Shown here piece by piece: positions 36,901 through 45,472 of a stretch of 64,000 bases of DNA. The stretch's first letter is position 1. Each line of letters starts with the position of its first letter. The position numbers and the translations under genes were made by a program. Source of the DNA: Nonomuraea montanisoli (GTDB lineage: Bacteria > Actinomycetota > Actinomycetes > Streptosporangiales > Streptosporangiaceae); NCBI RefSeq assembly GCF_013363975.1, contig NZ_JABWGN010000002.1, forward strand, positions 62,001 to 126,000, written 5' to 3'. The notes beneath the pieces were generated by a model. It was given only the letters and a program-made list of their open reading frames with translations. It was not told where the DNA came from and searched no databases.

Positions 36901-39876
36901 GCCGGGCTTGGGCGAGGGGAGCGCGCAGTCCGCACCCGGGTCGGACACCGCGCTGGTGGGCGCGATGACCGCCTTGAGCCGCTGGGCGCCGCTCGCGGCC
37001 TCGTAGACGTAGCGGGTGATGTTGTTCGCGCCGGGCGGGGTGGTCGTGGCCGGCAGGTACGACGTCGCGCCCGCGGGCTTGGTGAACGTGGTGACCACGC
37101 CGTCGGCGTCCTTGAGCGTGTAGGAGCCGGTCAGCGTCAGGTCCTCGGCGCCCTCCTCCGGCTTCCAGCCGTCGCCGGTCCTGGTGAACTGGATGGGCGT
37201 CCCGTCCACCAGCGTGACCTCGACGGAGCTGGCGGAGGTCTCGCGCAGCGCCGCGTACTCGGAGTCGGCGACGTCCGACACGCCGCCCGCCGACCACTCG
37301 GGACCGAACGGGGACGCCTGGGAGGCGATCCTGGTGCCGGCCTTGGGGTCACGCGAGGAGATCGTCCTCGACAGGGCCAGGCCGAACAGCTCGGCCTCGC
37401 TCTCCTCCACCCGGAAATCGCCGGTCAGCAGGTTGACGCTGCCCGGCCCCACGTTCCGCGTCTCGGCCCCCGATGCCTGCCGGTCCGCGACCACGTCGGC
37501 GGCCGGCGTGCCCGCCGAGTCCGAGGCGCTGGCGAACACGGCGCGGACCTGGACGGCGCCGTCGCCGCCGAGCTGGTCGACCAGGTTCCAGGTCAGCCCC
37601 GACACCGTCGCGGTGCCGTCGGCTACCGTCGCCGCGACCGGCCAGGCCGTCAACGGCTTGCCGTCGGCGCCGAGCACCTGGGCGACGGGGATGTCGGCCC
37701 AGCCGTCGGTCGACGCGCGCCGCCACTGGAAGGTCACCCGGTCGTACTCGCCGCGCCCGGTCGCGGCCAGCTCGGCGCGGCGGGCCGTACGTGTGCCGTC
37801 GGCCGGCGCGGCCAGCGCGCCCGCCCCGACGTTGAAGCGGTACGTCACCGCTTCCGAGGCGTTGCCCGCCCGGTCCAGCGCGTACACCGTCAGCGTGTGC
37901 GGCCCCGCGGCCTGCGGGGTCACCGTGAACGTGACGGCCGCGCCGGTCGTGGCCGCCGTGGCCGTGTCGCCGTCGTCGAGCCGGTAGGCGATCTTGACGA
38001 CGTCGGAGTCGGCCGGCGTGGCGGTGAACGAGGCCGGCTCGCCGGCGTCGCCGTGCCACCCGGAGTCCGGGTGGGAGCCGCTGGTCAGCCTGGGCGCGGG
38101 CGGCCGCCTGGTGTCGACGGTGAACTGCCGGGACAGCACCTGCTTGGAGTCCAGCGAGCCGTCGTTGGTCCAGCCCTTGAGCGTGTAGGTGCGCCCGTCG
38201 GCCAGCTTGCCGGCCGGCATCGCGGCGTCCGAGAAGCCGCCGGAGGCCACGTAGGCGCCGTACAGGCCGGTGACGACCGCGGTGCCGCCGTCGTACACCT
38301 CGAACTTGGCGCGCACGTTGCCGCCGTCGGCGTCACCGACGTGGGCGAACAGCTGCGGCGTCACCGTGTTGGTGGCGAGGACGCCGTTCACCTCGCTGTT
38401 CGGGCTGGTCCAGACGGAGGTCGGCGTGCTCGGGTAGGAGTTGTAGGTCACCGCGACGTACGGCGTGTGCGAGGCCGCGTTGCCGGAGTTGAACCGCTTC
38501 CATCCGTACGGGTCGGACTCGTCCGAGGCGCGCAGCCCCATGCCGGACTTGGCCCAGCCCTTGTCCGCCCAGTACTGGGCCAGCGACGTGACGTTGGCGG
38601 TGACCCAGCCGTCGGCGCAGCCGGAGCCGAAGCCCTTGGTCTGGCTGGAGGTGGCGTACTTGGCCGCCATGGCGGGGCCGGGGTAGCGGCTGGAGGTGGA
38701 GGCCTGGTCGGCGGACCACACCTCCCAGTTCTTGGCCGTGCACGACCAGGAGTGGAAGTTCCACAGGTTCAGCGTGGCGGAGAGGATCTTCCGCCCGGCC
38801 AGGCCGGAGGTGTTCCAGGTGATGAACGACTTGGCGATCTGCCCGCTGCCGTTGTTGCCGAGCTTGAGCTCTTCGGAGGCGGAATTGTCGGTGTTGTAGC
38901 CCTGCTGCACGAACGTGTCGAACGCCTCGCCCACGTTGAGCGACGGATCGACGGTGACCGGGTAGGCGGTGGCGGGGTCGTTCAGGAAGGCCGGGTCGGG
39001 CGTGAGCACGAGGTCCTTGCCCGACACCTCCATCTTCACCGGCGCGCGATGCGGGTGCTCGCCGGAGGACTGGTCCACCCGCGCGTCCCACATCACGGGC
39101 GCGGGCACGGTCGCGGCGACCTTGCCGCCCTTGCCCACGAGCTCGACGCCGCCGTCCTTGGCCTGGCGGGCCTTGAGCCCGGGGGCGTCCAGCCGGAGCC
39201 GGTAGGACAGCGGGGCGGCGGGCCGCTGCTTGAGCAGCAGGAACTGCTCGGCGCCCGTCCTGGTCGCGGTGACCGTCAGGTCGGCGCCGGGCAGCACGCC
39301 GGGGTAGGTGACGGTCTGGTCCGACACCTGCGGTGACGGGAGCGCTCCCATCCACCGCAGGGTCACGCGGGCGTCCCCGGCGGTCACGCTGATCAGGTCG
39401 GTCCCGGCGGCCGCGGCCTGCCTGGCGCCGCTCGCGCCGCCGCCGATGCGCAGCGCCCTGCCGTGCGATCTGGGGGTCACCGTGCCGTCGCCGGCCGCCG
39501 TGAGCGCGAGGTCGACGGGCTTCCAGCCGGCGCCGTCGCGCACCCGGACCGGCCCGGCGAACATCTCCTCGGTGAGGGAGCCGTCGGGGTTGGCGTAGGT
39601 GGAGGAGGTCTCGGTACGTGCCGCTTCGATCTCGACCCGCTTGCCGGTGAGCCGGGCGGTGAGCCTGGCCGAACTCTCGTCGGGCGCACTGGGCCCGGCC
39701 GGAGCGGTGGAGGGGTCGGGCGGCGCGGCGGCCGCGGGTGAGGGTTGGGGGGAGGGGGTGTCCGCGTACGCCGTGGGGATGTCGGCGACGCTCATGGCCA
39801 GTGTCGCGGACAGTACGGCCGCGATGGCCCGGTCCGCCGGGGTCGTCCGACGGACGCGGGCGCGGTTCAATGCCAC
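33901..39876 (-). CDS. secreted RHS/YD-repeat protein with DNRLRE and Ig-like domains and a variable C-terminal tail
   Basis: 1,991 residues from GTG 39876 (GGAG nearby; an in-frame TTG at 39951 is less likely). An N-terminal signal-like segment ends AMSVADIPTAYA, followed by a Pro/Ser/Ala linker. A DNRLRE-type domain (DPSLNVGEAFDTFVQQGYNT, W-rich, ~325-490) and Ig/Fn3-like domains precede the RHS shell, which starts around VNLLTGDFRVEESEAELFGL and carries many YD repeats (YDAGGRLTSL, YDYDTAV-like). The RHS core ends with GVRLYNPSLGRFLQLDPVPG and YCSGDPVNCTDLDGQWG. The last ~110 residues are a unique tail rich in Trp, Arg, His and Gly. This is the layout of polymorphic toxins and actinomycete wall-associated RHS proteins; the tail matches no toxin I know, and no immunity-like gene lies beside it. 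Confidence 0.88.
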   Translation of the reverse strand: MALNRARVRRTTPADRAIAAVLSATLAMSVADIPTAYADTPSPQPSPAAAAPPDPSTAPAGPSAPDESSARLTARLTGKRVEIEAARTETSSTYANPDGSLTEEMFAGPVRVRDGAGWKPVDLALTAAGDGTVTPRSHGRALRIGGGASGARQAAAAGTDLISVTAGDARVTLRWMGALPSPQVSDQTVTYPGVLPGADLTVTATRTGAEQFLLLKQRPAAPLSYRLRLDAPGLKARQAKDGGVELVGKGGKVAATVPAPVMWDARVDQSSGEHPHRAPVKMEVSGKDLVLTPDPAFLNDPATAYPVTVDPSLNVGEAFDTFVQQGYNTDNSASEELKLGNNGSGQIAKSFITWNTSGLAGRKILSATLNLWNFHSWSCTAKNWEVWSADQASTSSRYPGPAMAAKYATSSQTKGFGSGCADGWVTANVTSLAQYWADKGWAKSGMGLRASDESDPYGWKRFNSGNAASHTPYVAVTYNSYPSTPTSVWTSPNSEVNGVLATNTVTPQLFAHVGDADGGNVRAKFEVYDGGTAVVTGLYGAYVASGGFSDAAMPAGKLADGRTYTLKGWTNDGSLDSKQVLSRQFTVDTRRPPAPRLTSGSHPDSGWHGDAGEPASFTATPADSDVVKIAYRLDDGDTATAATTGAAVTFTVTPQAAGPHTLTVYALDRAGNASEAVTYRFNVGAGALAAPADGTRTARRAELAATGRGEYDRVTFQWRRASTDGWADIPVAQVLGADGKPLTAWPVAATVADGTATVSGLTWNLVDQLGGDGAVQVRAVFASASDSAGTPAADVVADRQASGAETRNVGPGSVNLLTGDFRVEESEAELFGLALSRTISSRDPKAGTRIASQASPFGPEWSAGGVSDVADSEYAALRETSASSVEVTLVDGTPIQFTRTGDGWKPEEGAEDLTLTGSYTLKDADGVVTTFTKPAGATSYLPATTTPPGANNITRYVYEAASGAQRLKAVIAPTSAVSDPGADCALPSPKPGCRVLELVYATQTGGGDYAGRVKQVLFHDSGAPVAVAQYAYDGAGRLAQSWDPRVAPALKTAYGYDAGGRLTSLTPPGQLPWTFVHDADGRLTSAVRQGLKPGTADRAEGENRTSIVYNVPLDKAAGGPADLRPQHTAAWGQHDNPTDATAVFPGDQIPDGRSWTRATVTYLDANGRQVNQLTPGGHLSATEHDKFGNVVRELSEGNRELALGTSPRLAELGLSGLPTAERAELLSRRSTYDDGGTRELETLGPLHVVSVGGEGTAAMEHTVNAYDQGRPGDAPTKDLVTRTEVSARLLSGEDRDKRVTATEYDWALGKPLKTVKDPGGLNLVTATSYDGDGNPVKTVLPKGNDAATTITTYYTASGGAPCGGKPAWAGLVCRTAPAGKITGGGDNPDELPTALTTYDRYGNPLTVSETANGVTRVTNTAYDPAGRRIRQWITGGVGEALGAVATVYAPDSGEVAEQQRLDAAGDITERIVTAHDRLGRRMSYTDADGGVTRTEYDLLDRTAKVTDSAPSTVTYGYDTAVEPRGLAVTMTDSVAGTFTARYDADGEFASGDLPGGLHVSVTDDETGTDVARVYTKDGLDQPVLSEQVTESVHGQWAADARGDAGYERAYGYDRAGRLTSARESAAGVCTLRRYGFDDNSNRTRLATQSQEGTCPEADDAAATITSYAYDSGDRLTGDGYRYDALGRTTALPGGTTFDYHVNDLARRQSVGGGTMTWSLDPADRFRSTAAATGTVVNHYGSDGDSPRWSAEPGGKVLRNVSGFDGDLAAVTGASGDTRLQLTTLHGDVGTEYTLGTATAAVVDADEYGVARGPARRYGWLGGKQRAADTLDGTMLMGVRLYNPSLGRFLQLDPVPGGSANAYEYCSGDPVNCTDLDGQWGCGWCRKLRHKARHVWRRAKVHYRSFRYGWNTGRGWGGFVHRWASSGRRWVSRGSFIVGVGFGTYSCLRRRTLSGCARAYWENSAIGGLSGALYGIGRGSWRWRHWWRRTHR

Positions 39877-40136
39877 TCTTGGATCTCCGATTCGCGCACC
39901 TCTGACGAGGTATGACCATCGTTGCGGCCTGATCGTAAAAGCCTTGATCAACAGGTGGAACGGGCGGCGAAGATCGTTAAGCTACTCGCCAGTCAGCGTT
40001 CATGTTCGGCGACGGGGTGGTACGGGGCGCTCACCCCCGTCACATCCCGCGCTCGCCCAAGTCGCGCCCGAGTCGCCTCCACGACACTCTTGGGGCCCGA
40101 CACCCAGGGCGCCGCAGCAGCACCTGAGAGGAGCCC
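39877..40136. other. divergent intergenic region between the RHS and GNAT genes
   Basis: 260 bp without a gene. It should contain promoters in both directions; I see no consensus boxes, operators or hairpins that stand out. The first ~120 bp are slightly less GC-rich than the surroundings. Confidence 0.4.
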
Positions 40137-41069
40137 ATGGTGGCCATCGAGTGGACCGCGCTGTCCCCCGCCGACCTGCCGGCGATCACCGATCTCGCCC
40201 GGCGGTGCGCGGCCCGCGACGGAGGGCTCCCGGCGGCCACGTCCCCGCCGTTCCTGGAGCGCAGGTACGCCACGGGGACGGCGGTGGGCGCGTTCGCCGA
40301 GGGCCGCCTGGTCGCCTGCGGGGCGGTGCGGGCCGTGGGCGGCGCGTCGGCGGCGACCGGCCTGGTGGACCCGGCCCACCGGGGCCGCGGCCTCGGATCC
40401 GGCCTGCTCGACCGGCTGATCGGCGCCGCCGACCGGCTGGTCGAGGGGCCCGTCCGGCCGGTCGAGGGGTCCGGTCGGCTGGTCGAGGGGCCCGTCCGGC
40501 TGGTCGGGAGTCCGGTACGGCTGGAGACGGAGTCGCTGACGCCGGAGGCCCACGCGCTCTTCCTCTCGCGCGGATTCCGGCAGACGTTCGCCGAGGACGT
40601 CCACCGGCGCGACCTGACCCGCCCGTTCCCGGCCGCCCCCTTGCCGCCGGAGCTGGAGACGGCGGAATGGTCCGAGCGGACCGAAGAGGCGTTCCACGCG
40701 GCCTACTCCGCGTCCTTCGCCGACCGTCCTCGCTTCCCCGGCTGGTCGCGGGAGGAGTGGGTGAGCTGGCTGGTGGACGACGAGTTCCTGCCCGGCTGCT
40801 CGCTGGTGGCCCGCGAGAGGGACGGGACCGTCGCCGGTTTCGTGGCGTGCGCGGAAGGCTTCCTCGTCCAGGTCGGCGCCGTGCCCGGATGGCGGCGGCG
40901 GGGCCTGGCGAGGGCTCTGGCGGTCGCCGCGCTCGACCGCGTGCGCGCACGCGGCGCGACGGAGGTCTTCCTGGACGTCAACGTCGACAACCCCGCCTCG
41001 GCCGGCCTCTTCCGCGGCCTCGGATTCGAGGTGGTCGCCCGGCGGGCCCGCTACGAGCGGCCGGCCTGA
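40137..41069 (+). CDS. double-GNAT-domain acetyltransferase
   Basis: 310 residues. An N-terminal acetyltransferase-like half (GLVDPAHRGRGLGSGLLDRL is the acetyl-CoA loop R-G-x-G-x-G/A at ~85) and a C-terminal half with a second CoA loop (VPGWRRRGLARALAVAALDR) and the family ending LFRGLGFEVVARRARYER. The duplicated layout resembles mycothiol synthase and other tandem GNATs, but the substrate is unknown. Between the halves is a 28-residue insert made of four 7-residue units, encoded by a 21-bp tandem repeat. Confidence 0.85.
   Translation: MVAIEWTALSPADLPAITDLARRCAARDGGLPAATSPPFLERRYATGTAVGAFAEGRLVACGAVRAVGGASAATGLVDPAHRGRGLGSGLLDRLIGAADRLVEGPVRPVEGSGRLVEGPVRLVGSPVRLETESLTPEAHALFLSRGFRQTFAEDVHRRDLTRPFPAAPLPPELETAEWSERTEEAFHAAYSASFADRPRFPGWSREEWVSWLVDDEFLPGCSLVARERDGTVAGFVACAEGFLVQVGAVPGWRRRGLARALAVAALDRVRARGATEVFLDVNVDNPASAGLFRGLGFEVVARRARYERPA
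40437..40520 (+). repeat. 21-bp tandem repeat, four copies, in the GNAT linker
   Basis: Units start at 40437, 40458, 40479 and 40500. Copies 1 and 3 are identical; the others differ at a few bases. In frame, they encode LVEGPVR, PVEGSGR, LVEGPVR, LVGSPVR. Confidence 0.9.
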
Positions 41070-41194
41070 CCCCGGGGCGCCGGACGACGGGCACTTGAGC
41101 CGCTCTTGTCGCTGATCCTCCAGAACGGCCCAAGAGCGGGAGGCCACGATGGCGCCGTCCCTCCACGACGAAGACGACGAGAAGGAGCACCGCC

Positions 41195-41896
41195 ATGCGA
41201 ACCGCCGCACACCCGCACGTGCCGCAGATCATGCTGCCCGGTCAGGCCGCCGCCGCGCCCGGGCCGCTCGACATGAGCAACATGTATCTGGCGCACTTCG
41301 GGTTCCGCCGCGACCTCGGCCACCTGATCACCGCGGTCGGCCGGGTCCGCCTCGACGACCGCCGGCGCGTCACCGCCCTGCGCGAGCACCACGCGTGGGT
41401 GCTGTTCGTGCTGCACCACCACCACACCGCCGAGGACGAGACGGTCTGGCCGCTCCTGCGGGAGCGGGCGCCGGAGTCGATCGGCGTGATCGACGCGCTG
41501 GAGGCCGAGCACGAGTCCTGCGACCGCTGGCTGCGCGAGAGCAGCGAGGCCTTCCAGGCGTTCGAGGAGGGCCCGTCCGAGCCGGGACGCGAGCGGCTCA
41601 TGACCGCCCTGCGCGCGCTGGCCGACACCCTCGGCGCGCACCTGGCGCACGAGGAGACCGACGGGATCCCGCTGATGATGGCCCACATCACCCCGGAGGA
41701 GGACGCGGAGATGCACAAGACGATCACGAAGGAGTACGGCTTCCGCCGGCTCGTCAAGCTGCTCGGCTGGATCACCGCCGAGCTGCCGCCCGACGTCGAG
41801 GCCCACCTGCGCAGGACGGCGCCCAAGCCGATGCTGCTGCTCAGCAGCCTGGCCGGTGGCCGCTACCGGAGGCGCGCGGCCTACCTGTGGGGGTGA
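41195..41896 (+). CDS. hemerythrin-domain protein
   Basis: 233 residues. HHE cation-binding helices: the first His near FGFRRDLGHLI, then LHHHHTAEDETVWPLL (H-HxxxE pattern), EAEHESCDRWL and LGAHLAHEETDGIPLMM. Together they would form a di-iron site for O2 or related ligands. The C-terminal third is helical without metal residues. The last 16 nt overlap the 3' end of the convergent SARP gene, so the two mRNAs are complementary there. Confidence 0.88.
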   Translation: MRTAAHPHVPQIMLPGQAAAAPGPLDMSNMYLAHFGFRRDLGHLITAVGRVRLDDRRRVTALREHHAWVLFVLHHHHTAEDETVWPLLRERAPESIGVIDALEAEHESCDRWLRESSEAFQAFEEGPSEPGRERLMTALRALADTLGAHLAHEETDGIPLMMAHITPEEDAEMHKTITKEYGFRRLVKLLGWITAELPPDVEAHLRRTAPKPMLLLSSLAGGRYRRRAAYLWG

Positions 41897-44800
41897 GCCG
41901 CCTGGGCCTGTGCCGCCTGGGCCTGTGCTGCCTGGGGGTGGGTCGTCCGGGGGTGGGCCAGCTCGCGCTCCACCCTCTCGGCGCGCTCCGCGTGCCGCCG
42001 CGCCGTCCCGGTGTCGCCCAGCGCCTCGGCCAATTGCGCCAGCGACCGGCTGACCGGCCACAGCGGCAGGCTCAGCCCGGAGACCCCCATCCGGTCGGCG
42101 TACGGCGACGCCTCCTCGTACAGGGCGGCGCAGGCCGTCCGGTCGCCCAGCGCCGCCCAGACCTCGCAGCGGACGACCAGCCAGAACAGGTAGACGAAGG
42201 TGCGGGGGATCGGCGGCTGGCGCTCCCACGGCCCGAGCGCCCGCTGCGCCTCCTCCAACCGGCCGCTGACCACCAGGTAGTGGGCGTACCCGTCCAGGTT
42301 GAACTGATCGAGCTGATCGTGCGTGATGTCCTGCGGCGGCTGCACCGCGTCCGCTCTCCCGTGGCGCAGGCGCATGAGCGCGATGTGGTACGTGGCGCCC
42401 GCCGTGCTCGACTCCACCCCCCACATCGAGGTGGCCCGCTGCTCGGCGACGGTGGCCGCGAGCAGCGACTCGGCCTCATCCAGGTCGCCGCGGTTGGCGA
42501 GCACGCCGAACCGCAGCCAGTTCAGCATGATGCGCAGGTACGGCATGTGCGTGCGGCCGATGAGCCGCTCCGCCTCGGCCAGCACGTCCAGGGCCTCCCG
42601 AATCCGGCACAGCTCCAGCAGCGTGCCGCTCTGGCAGGTGAGCCCGATCGTGCGCAGCTCGTGGTCGCCCGCCTCCGACCCGGCGCGGGCCATCTCCTCG
42701 GCCGCCTCCAGCCGCTGGTGCGCCGAGTCCGGGTCGAGCAGCGCGTAGAAGCGGGCGAACAGCACGCGGCCCAGCAGCGTCGCGTCGTTCTCCTGGCGGG
42801 CCAGCCGCACCGCCTCGGCGCTCCACCGGTCCCGCTCCGCCGGGGCCCGCCCCGGCTGGTAGTACGTCTGGAGCGCCAGGCAGGCCAGCACCCGGGCCCG
42901 GGCGGACGGCTCCAGTCCCTCGTCGGCGGCCAGCTCCTCCAGGTCCGCCACCAGGTCGGCGTCGTGGTCGCCGTAGACCCTCCAGGGTTGCAGGATGCGC
43001 CCGCCGTACCCGGTCGCGGCCTCGATCCAGCGCCGCCGGTCGCCCGCCTGCTTGGCCAGGCGGCGGATCCGCGTCAGCTCGGCCTCCTGCCCCACCGAGT
43101 CGCCCGCGCCGAACCTGGCCTCGGCCAGGGCGAACAGCAGGTCCATCAGCTCGGTCTCGCCCAGTTCAGGGTCGTCCACGGCCAGCCGCTCGGCCCGCTC
43201 CAGCAGCTCCACGGCCACGTCGTACGCGCGCAGCCGCTTGGCCTCCTCGGCGGCCCGCCACGCCGCCCGCCAGGCCCGCGCGGTGTGGCCCGCGGGAACG
43301 GCCTCGAACCAGTGGTGCGCGGCGGCGGCCAGCCGGTCGGAGGCCGGGCCGCCGGTACGCGACTCGATCGCGGCGGCTACGCCGGCGTGCAGCCGGGCCC
43401 GGCGCAGCACCGGCACCACCTCGGTGAGCGCCTCCTGCACCAGCGCGTGCACGAACAGGAACCGCCCGGGCCGCCCCTCCGCGACCAGCTGGGCGGCCAT
43501 GGCCGGTTCCAGCCGGTCCAGCGCCGCGTCCAGGTCGAGCCCGGCGGCCTCGGCCACGATCGCCACGTCGAACTCCCGCCCGGCCACCGCCGCCACCCGC
43601 AGCAGCGCGGCGGACGGCTCCGGCAGCCGGTTCACCCGGCCGAGCACGACGTCCCGCACGCCCAGCGGCAGCGCGCCACGGCCCGGCGATCCGGCTCCGA
43701 GGTAGCGCATCAGCTCCGTGACGAAGAACGGGTTGCCGTTCGTGCGGTCCCGGAGCGCGGACACGTCCGTGCCCGCCGGGGTCAGCTCGGCCAGGTCGGA
43801 GGCCGAGAGGCCGGACAGCGGCAGCCGGACCGCCTGCCGGCGCGCCAGCGCCTCGAACGCCTCGGCCAGCGCGCCCTCCGGCGGCGGCCAGTCGCGGGCC
43901 GTCCCGACCAGGGCCAGCCTGCCGTCCTGCACCTGCCCGGCCAGGTAGCCGAGCAGCCGCAGCGAGGACCGGTCCGCCCAGTGCAGGTCGTCCAGCACCA
44001 CCAGCACCGGCCGCCGGCTCGCGGTCAGCGCCCGCGCCGCCGCCTCGTACGTGCGGAACCGCGCGCCCTCGGGATCGGTCTCGGTCGCGGAGCCGACTCC
44101 GGGCAGGTCGGCGCGCACCTCGGCGGGCAGCGGCGGCAGCGTGTCGGCCAGCCGCTCCAGCACCGTGACCCACGGCCAGAACGCCGGCGCGCCCTCCGTG
44201 GCCGCGCACCGCCCCACCGCGACCGTGAAACCCCTGGCCCGGGCCCGGCTCACCAGTTCCTCGGCCAGCCGCGTCTTGCCGATGCCCGGCTCTCCCGTGA
44301 TCAGCGAGAAGCCGGGACGGCCCGCGGCCGCCGCCTCCAGCAGCCCGTCCAGCGCGGCCAGCTCCTCCTTCCGGCCCGTGATCCCCGCCCCGGTCCCGCC
44401 CGCTCCCGCCTCGACCGCGCCCGGTCCGACCGCCGCCGCTCCGGTTCCGGCCGCGCCCGCCCCGACCGCGCCCGGCCGGTCTGATCGGAGTGGGGTTGAT
44501 CGGTGCTCGGCGGGTGGCGGCTCGAGCGGCCGGCGGTGGGGGAGCAGCGCGGGGGATCGGCCGAGGATGTCCCGTTCCAGCAGGCGCAGTTCCTCGCCCG
44601 GGTCGATGCCGAGCTCCTCGGCCAGGATCCGGCGTGCCGTGCGCAACGTCTCCAGAGCCTCGCCCTGGCGGCCGCCGCGGTAGAGCGCCAGCGCCCGCAG
44701 CGCCCACAGCCGCTCGCGCAGCGGGTGCTCGTACGTCAGCGCCTCCAGCTCGCCGAGCAGCTCGTCGTGGCGCTCCTGCCGGATGACCGCGCCGACCCGC

Positions 44801-45294
44801 AGCTCGCGGGCCCGCTCCCGGGCCTCGGTGAGCCGCGCCCTGGCCGCGGCCGCGTACGCCTGATCGTCCAGGTCCTGGTACGGCTCGCCCCGCCACAGCG
44901 CCAGCGCCTCGTCCGCCAGCCGCTCCGCCTCGGCCGGCTCCGCCGCCTGCTCGGCCTGCCCCACCAGGCGCAGGAAACGCGTCGCGTCCACCTGCTCCGG
45001 GTCGATCGCCAGCGTGTAGCCCACCGGCCCGAACGTCAGCAGGCTCCGCGCCCTGGCCCGGCGTCCGGGCTCCAGCAGGCGGCGCAGGTTGGACACGTAC
45101 GAGTGCAGCGACGCCTGCGCCTCGGCGGGCGGCTCCTCGCCCCACAACCGGTCGATCAGCGCGGCCGGGGCCACCGGCCGGCCCTCGGCCAGCACCAGCG
45201 CGCTCACCATCGCCCGCAGCTTCGCCGAGCCGACCTGACACGGCCGCCCGTCGTCGCCGGCGATCTCCAGCGGGCCCAGCACCCGGATGTCCAC
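41881..45294 (-). CDS. SARP-family regulator with AAA/ATPase and TPR-like domains
   Basis: 1,137 residues. N-terminal OmpR-like winged helix (MDIRVLGPLEIAGDDGRPCQ, SLHSYVSNLRRLLEPG, ~1-95), bacterial transcriptional activation domain (~100-245: LRVGAVIRQERHDELLGELE, ELGIDPGEELRLLERDIL), a Pro/Arg then Gly/Ala linker, a P-loop ATPase with ITGEPGIGKTRLAEELV near residue 335 and LVVLDDLHWADRSSLRLLGY (Walker B), and a long helical TPR-like C-terminus. It ends in a Gln/Ala/His tail from 15-bp repeats. Large SARPs of this type activate secondary-metabolite or peptide clusters. It lies downstream of and on the same strand as the Cys-rich peptide operon, behind two 17-bp direct repeats. Confidence 0.92.
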   Translation of the reverse strand: MDIRVLGPLEIAGDDGRPCQVGSAKLRAMVSALVLAEGRPVAPAALIDRLWGEEPPAEAQASLHSYVSNLRRLLEPGRRARARSLLTFGPVGYTLAIDPEQVDATRFLRLVGQAEQAAEPAEAERLADEALALWRGEPYQDLDDQAYAAAARARLTEARERARELRVGAVIRQERHDELLGELEALTYEHPLRERLWALRALALYRGGRQGEALETLRTARRILAEELGIDPGEELRLLERDILGRSPALLPHRRPLEPPPAEHRSTPLRSDRPGAVGAGAAGTGAAAVGPGAVEAGAGGTGAGITGRKEELAALDGLLEAAAAGRPGFSLITGEPGIGKTRLAEELVSRARARGFTVAVGRCAATEGAPAFWPWVTVLERLADTLPPLPAEVRADLPGVGSATETDPEGARFRTYEAAARALTASRRPVLVVLDDLHWADRSSLRLLGYLAGQVQDGRLALVGTARDWPPPEGALAEAFEALARRQAVRLPLSGLSASDLAELTPAGTDVSALRDRTNGNPFFVTELMRYLGAGSPGRGALPLGVRDVVLGRVNRLPEPSAALLRVAAVAGREFDVAIVAEAAGLDLDAALDRLEPAMAAQLVAEGRPGRFLFVHALVQEALTEVVPVLRRARLHAGVAAAIESRTGGPASDRLAAAAHHWFEAVPAGHTARAWRAAWRAAEEAKRLRAYDVAVELLERAERLAVDDPELGETELMDLLFALAEARFGAGDSVGQEAELTRIRRLAKQAGDRRRWIEAATGYGGRILQPWRVYGDHDADLVADLEELAADEGLEPSARARVLACLALQTYYQPGRAPAERDRWSAEAVRLARQENDATLLGRVLFARFYALLDPDSAHQRLEAAEEMARAGSEAGDHELRTIGLTCQSGTLLELCRIREALDVLAEAERLIGRTHMPYLRIMLNWLRFGVLANRGDLDEAESLLAATVAEQRATSMWGVESSTAGATYHIALMRLRHGRADAVQPPQDITHDQLDQFNLDGYAHYLVVSGRLEEAQRALGPWERQPPIPRTFVYLFWLVVRCEVWAALGDRTACAALYEEASPYADRMGVSGLSLPLWPVSRSLAQLAEALGDTGTARRHAERAERVERELAHPRTTHPQAAQAQAAQAQAAHPHR
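41898..41940 (-). repeat. 15-bp tandem repeat at the 3' end of the SARP gene
   Basis: Units at 41898-41912 and 41913-41927 are identical, with a degenerate third after them. They encode the Ala-Gln-rich C-terminal residues. Confidence 0.75.
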
Positions 45295-45365
45295 AGCCCT
45301 ACCGCTCCCAAGAAGTCGCCTGATAGTACGACAGGCGAGCGGGAGTGGTCCTCCTGACGCGGAGC

Positions 45366-45399
45366 GGGGCTACCTGTACACCGGGGCTACCTGTACACC
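45366..45399. repeat. two 17-bp direct repeats upstream of the SARP gene
   Basis: GGGGCTACCTGTACACC occurs twice without a gap (45366-45382, 45383-45399). Each contains the palindrome TGTACA. They lie 72-105 nt upstream of the SARP GTG/ATG at 45294, in a 178-bp gap after the ABC exporter stop, in a position fit for activator or repressor binding. Confidence 0.6.
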
Positions 45400-45472
45400 T
45401 TGGTCCGCCCGGACGTCCCGGGATGGACGATGACGAGGAACGCCTGCCGGGCGTGGCCGGAGCCGGGTCGCG

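Noticed and set aside
34000..39336. 1,809-codon plus-strand frame opposite the RHS gene
   Set aside because: Composition is Arg/Gly/Val-Ala shadow sequence; the minus strand contains clear YD repeats and the RHS core motif.
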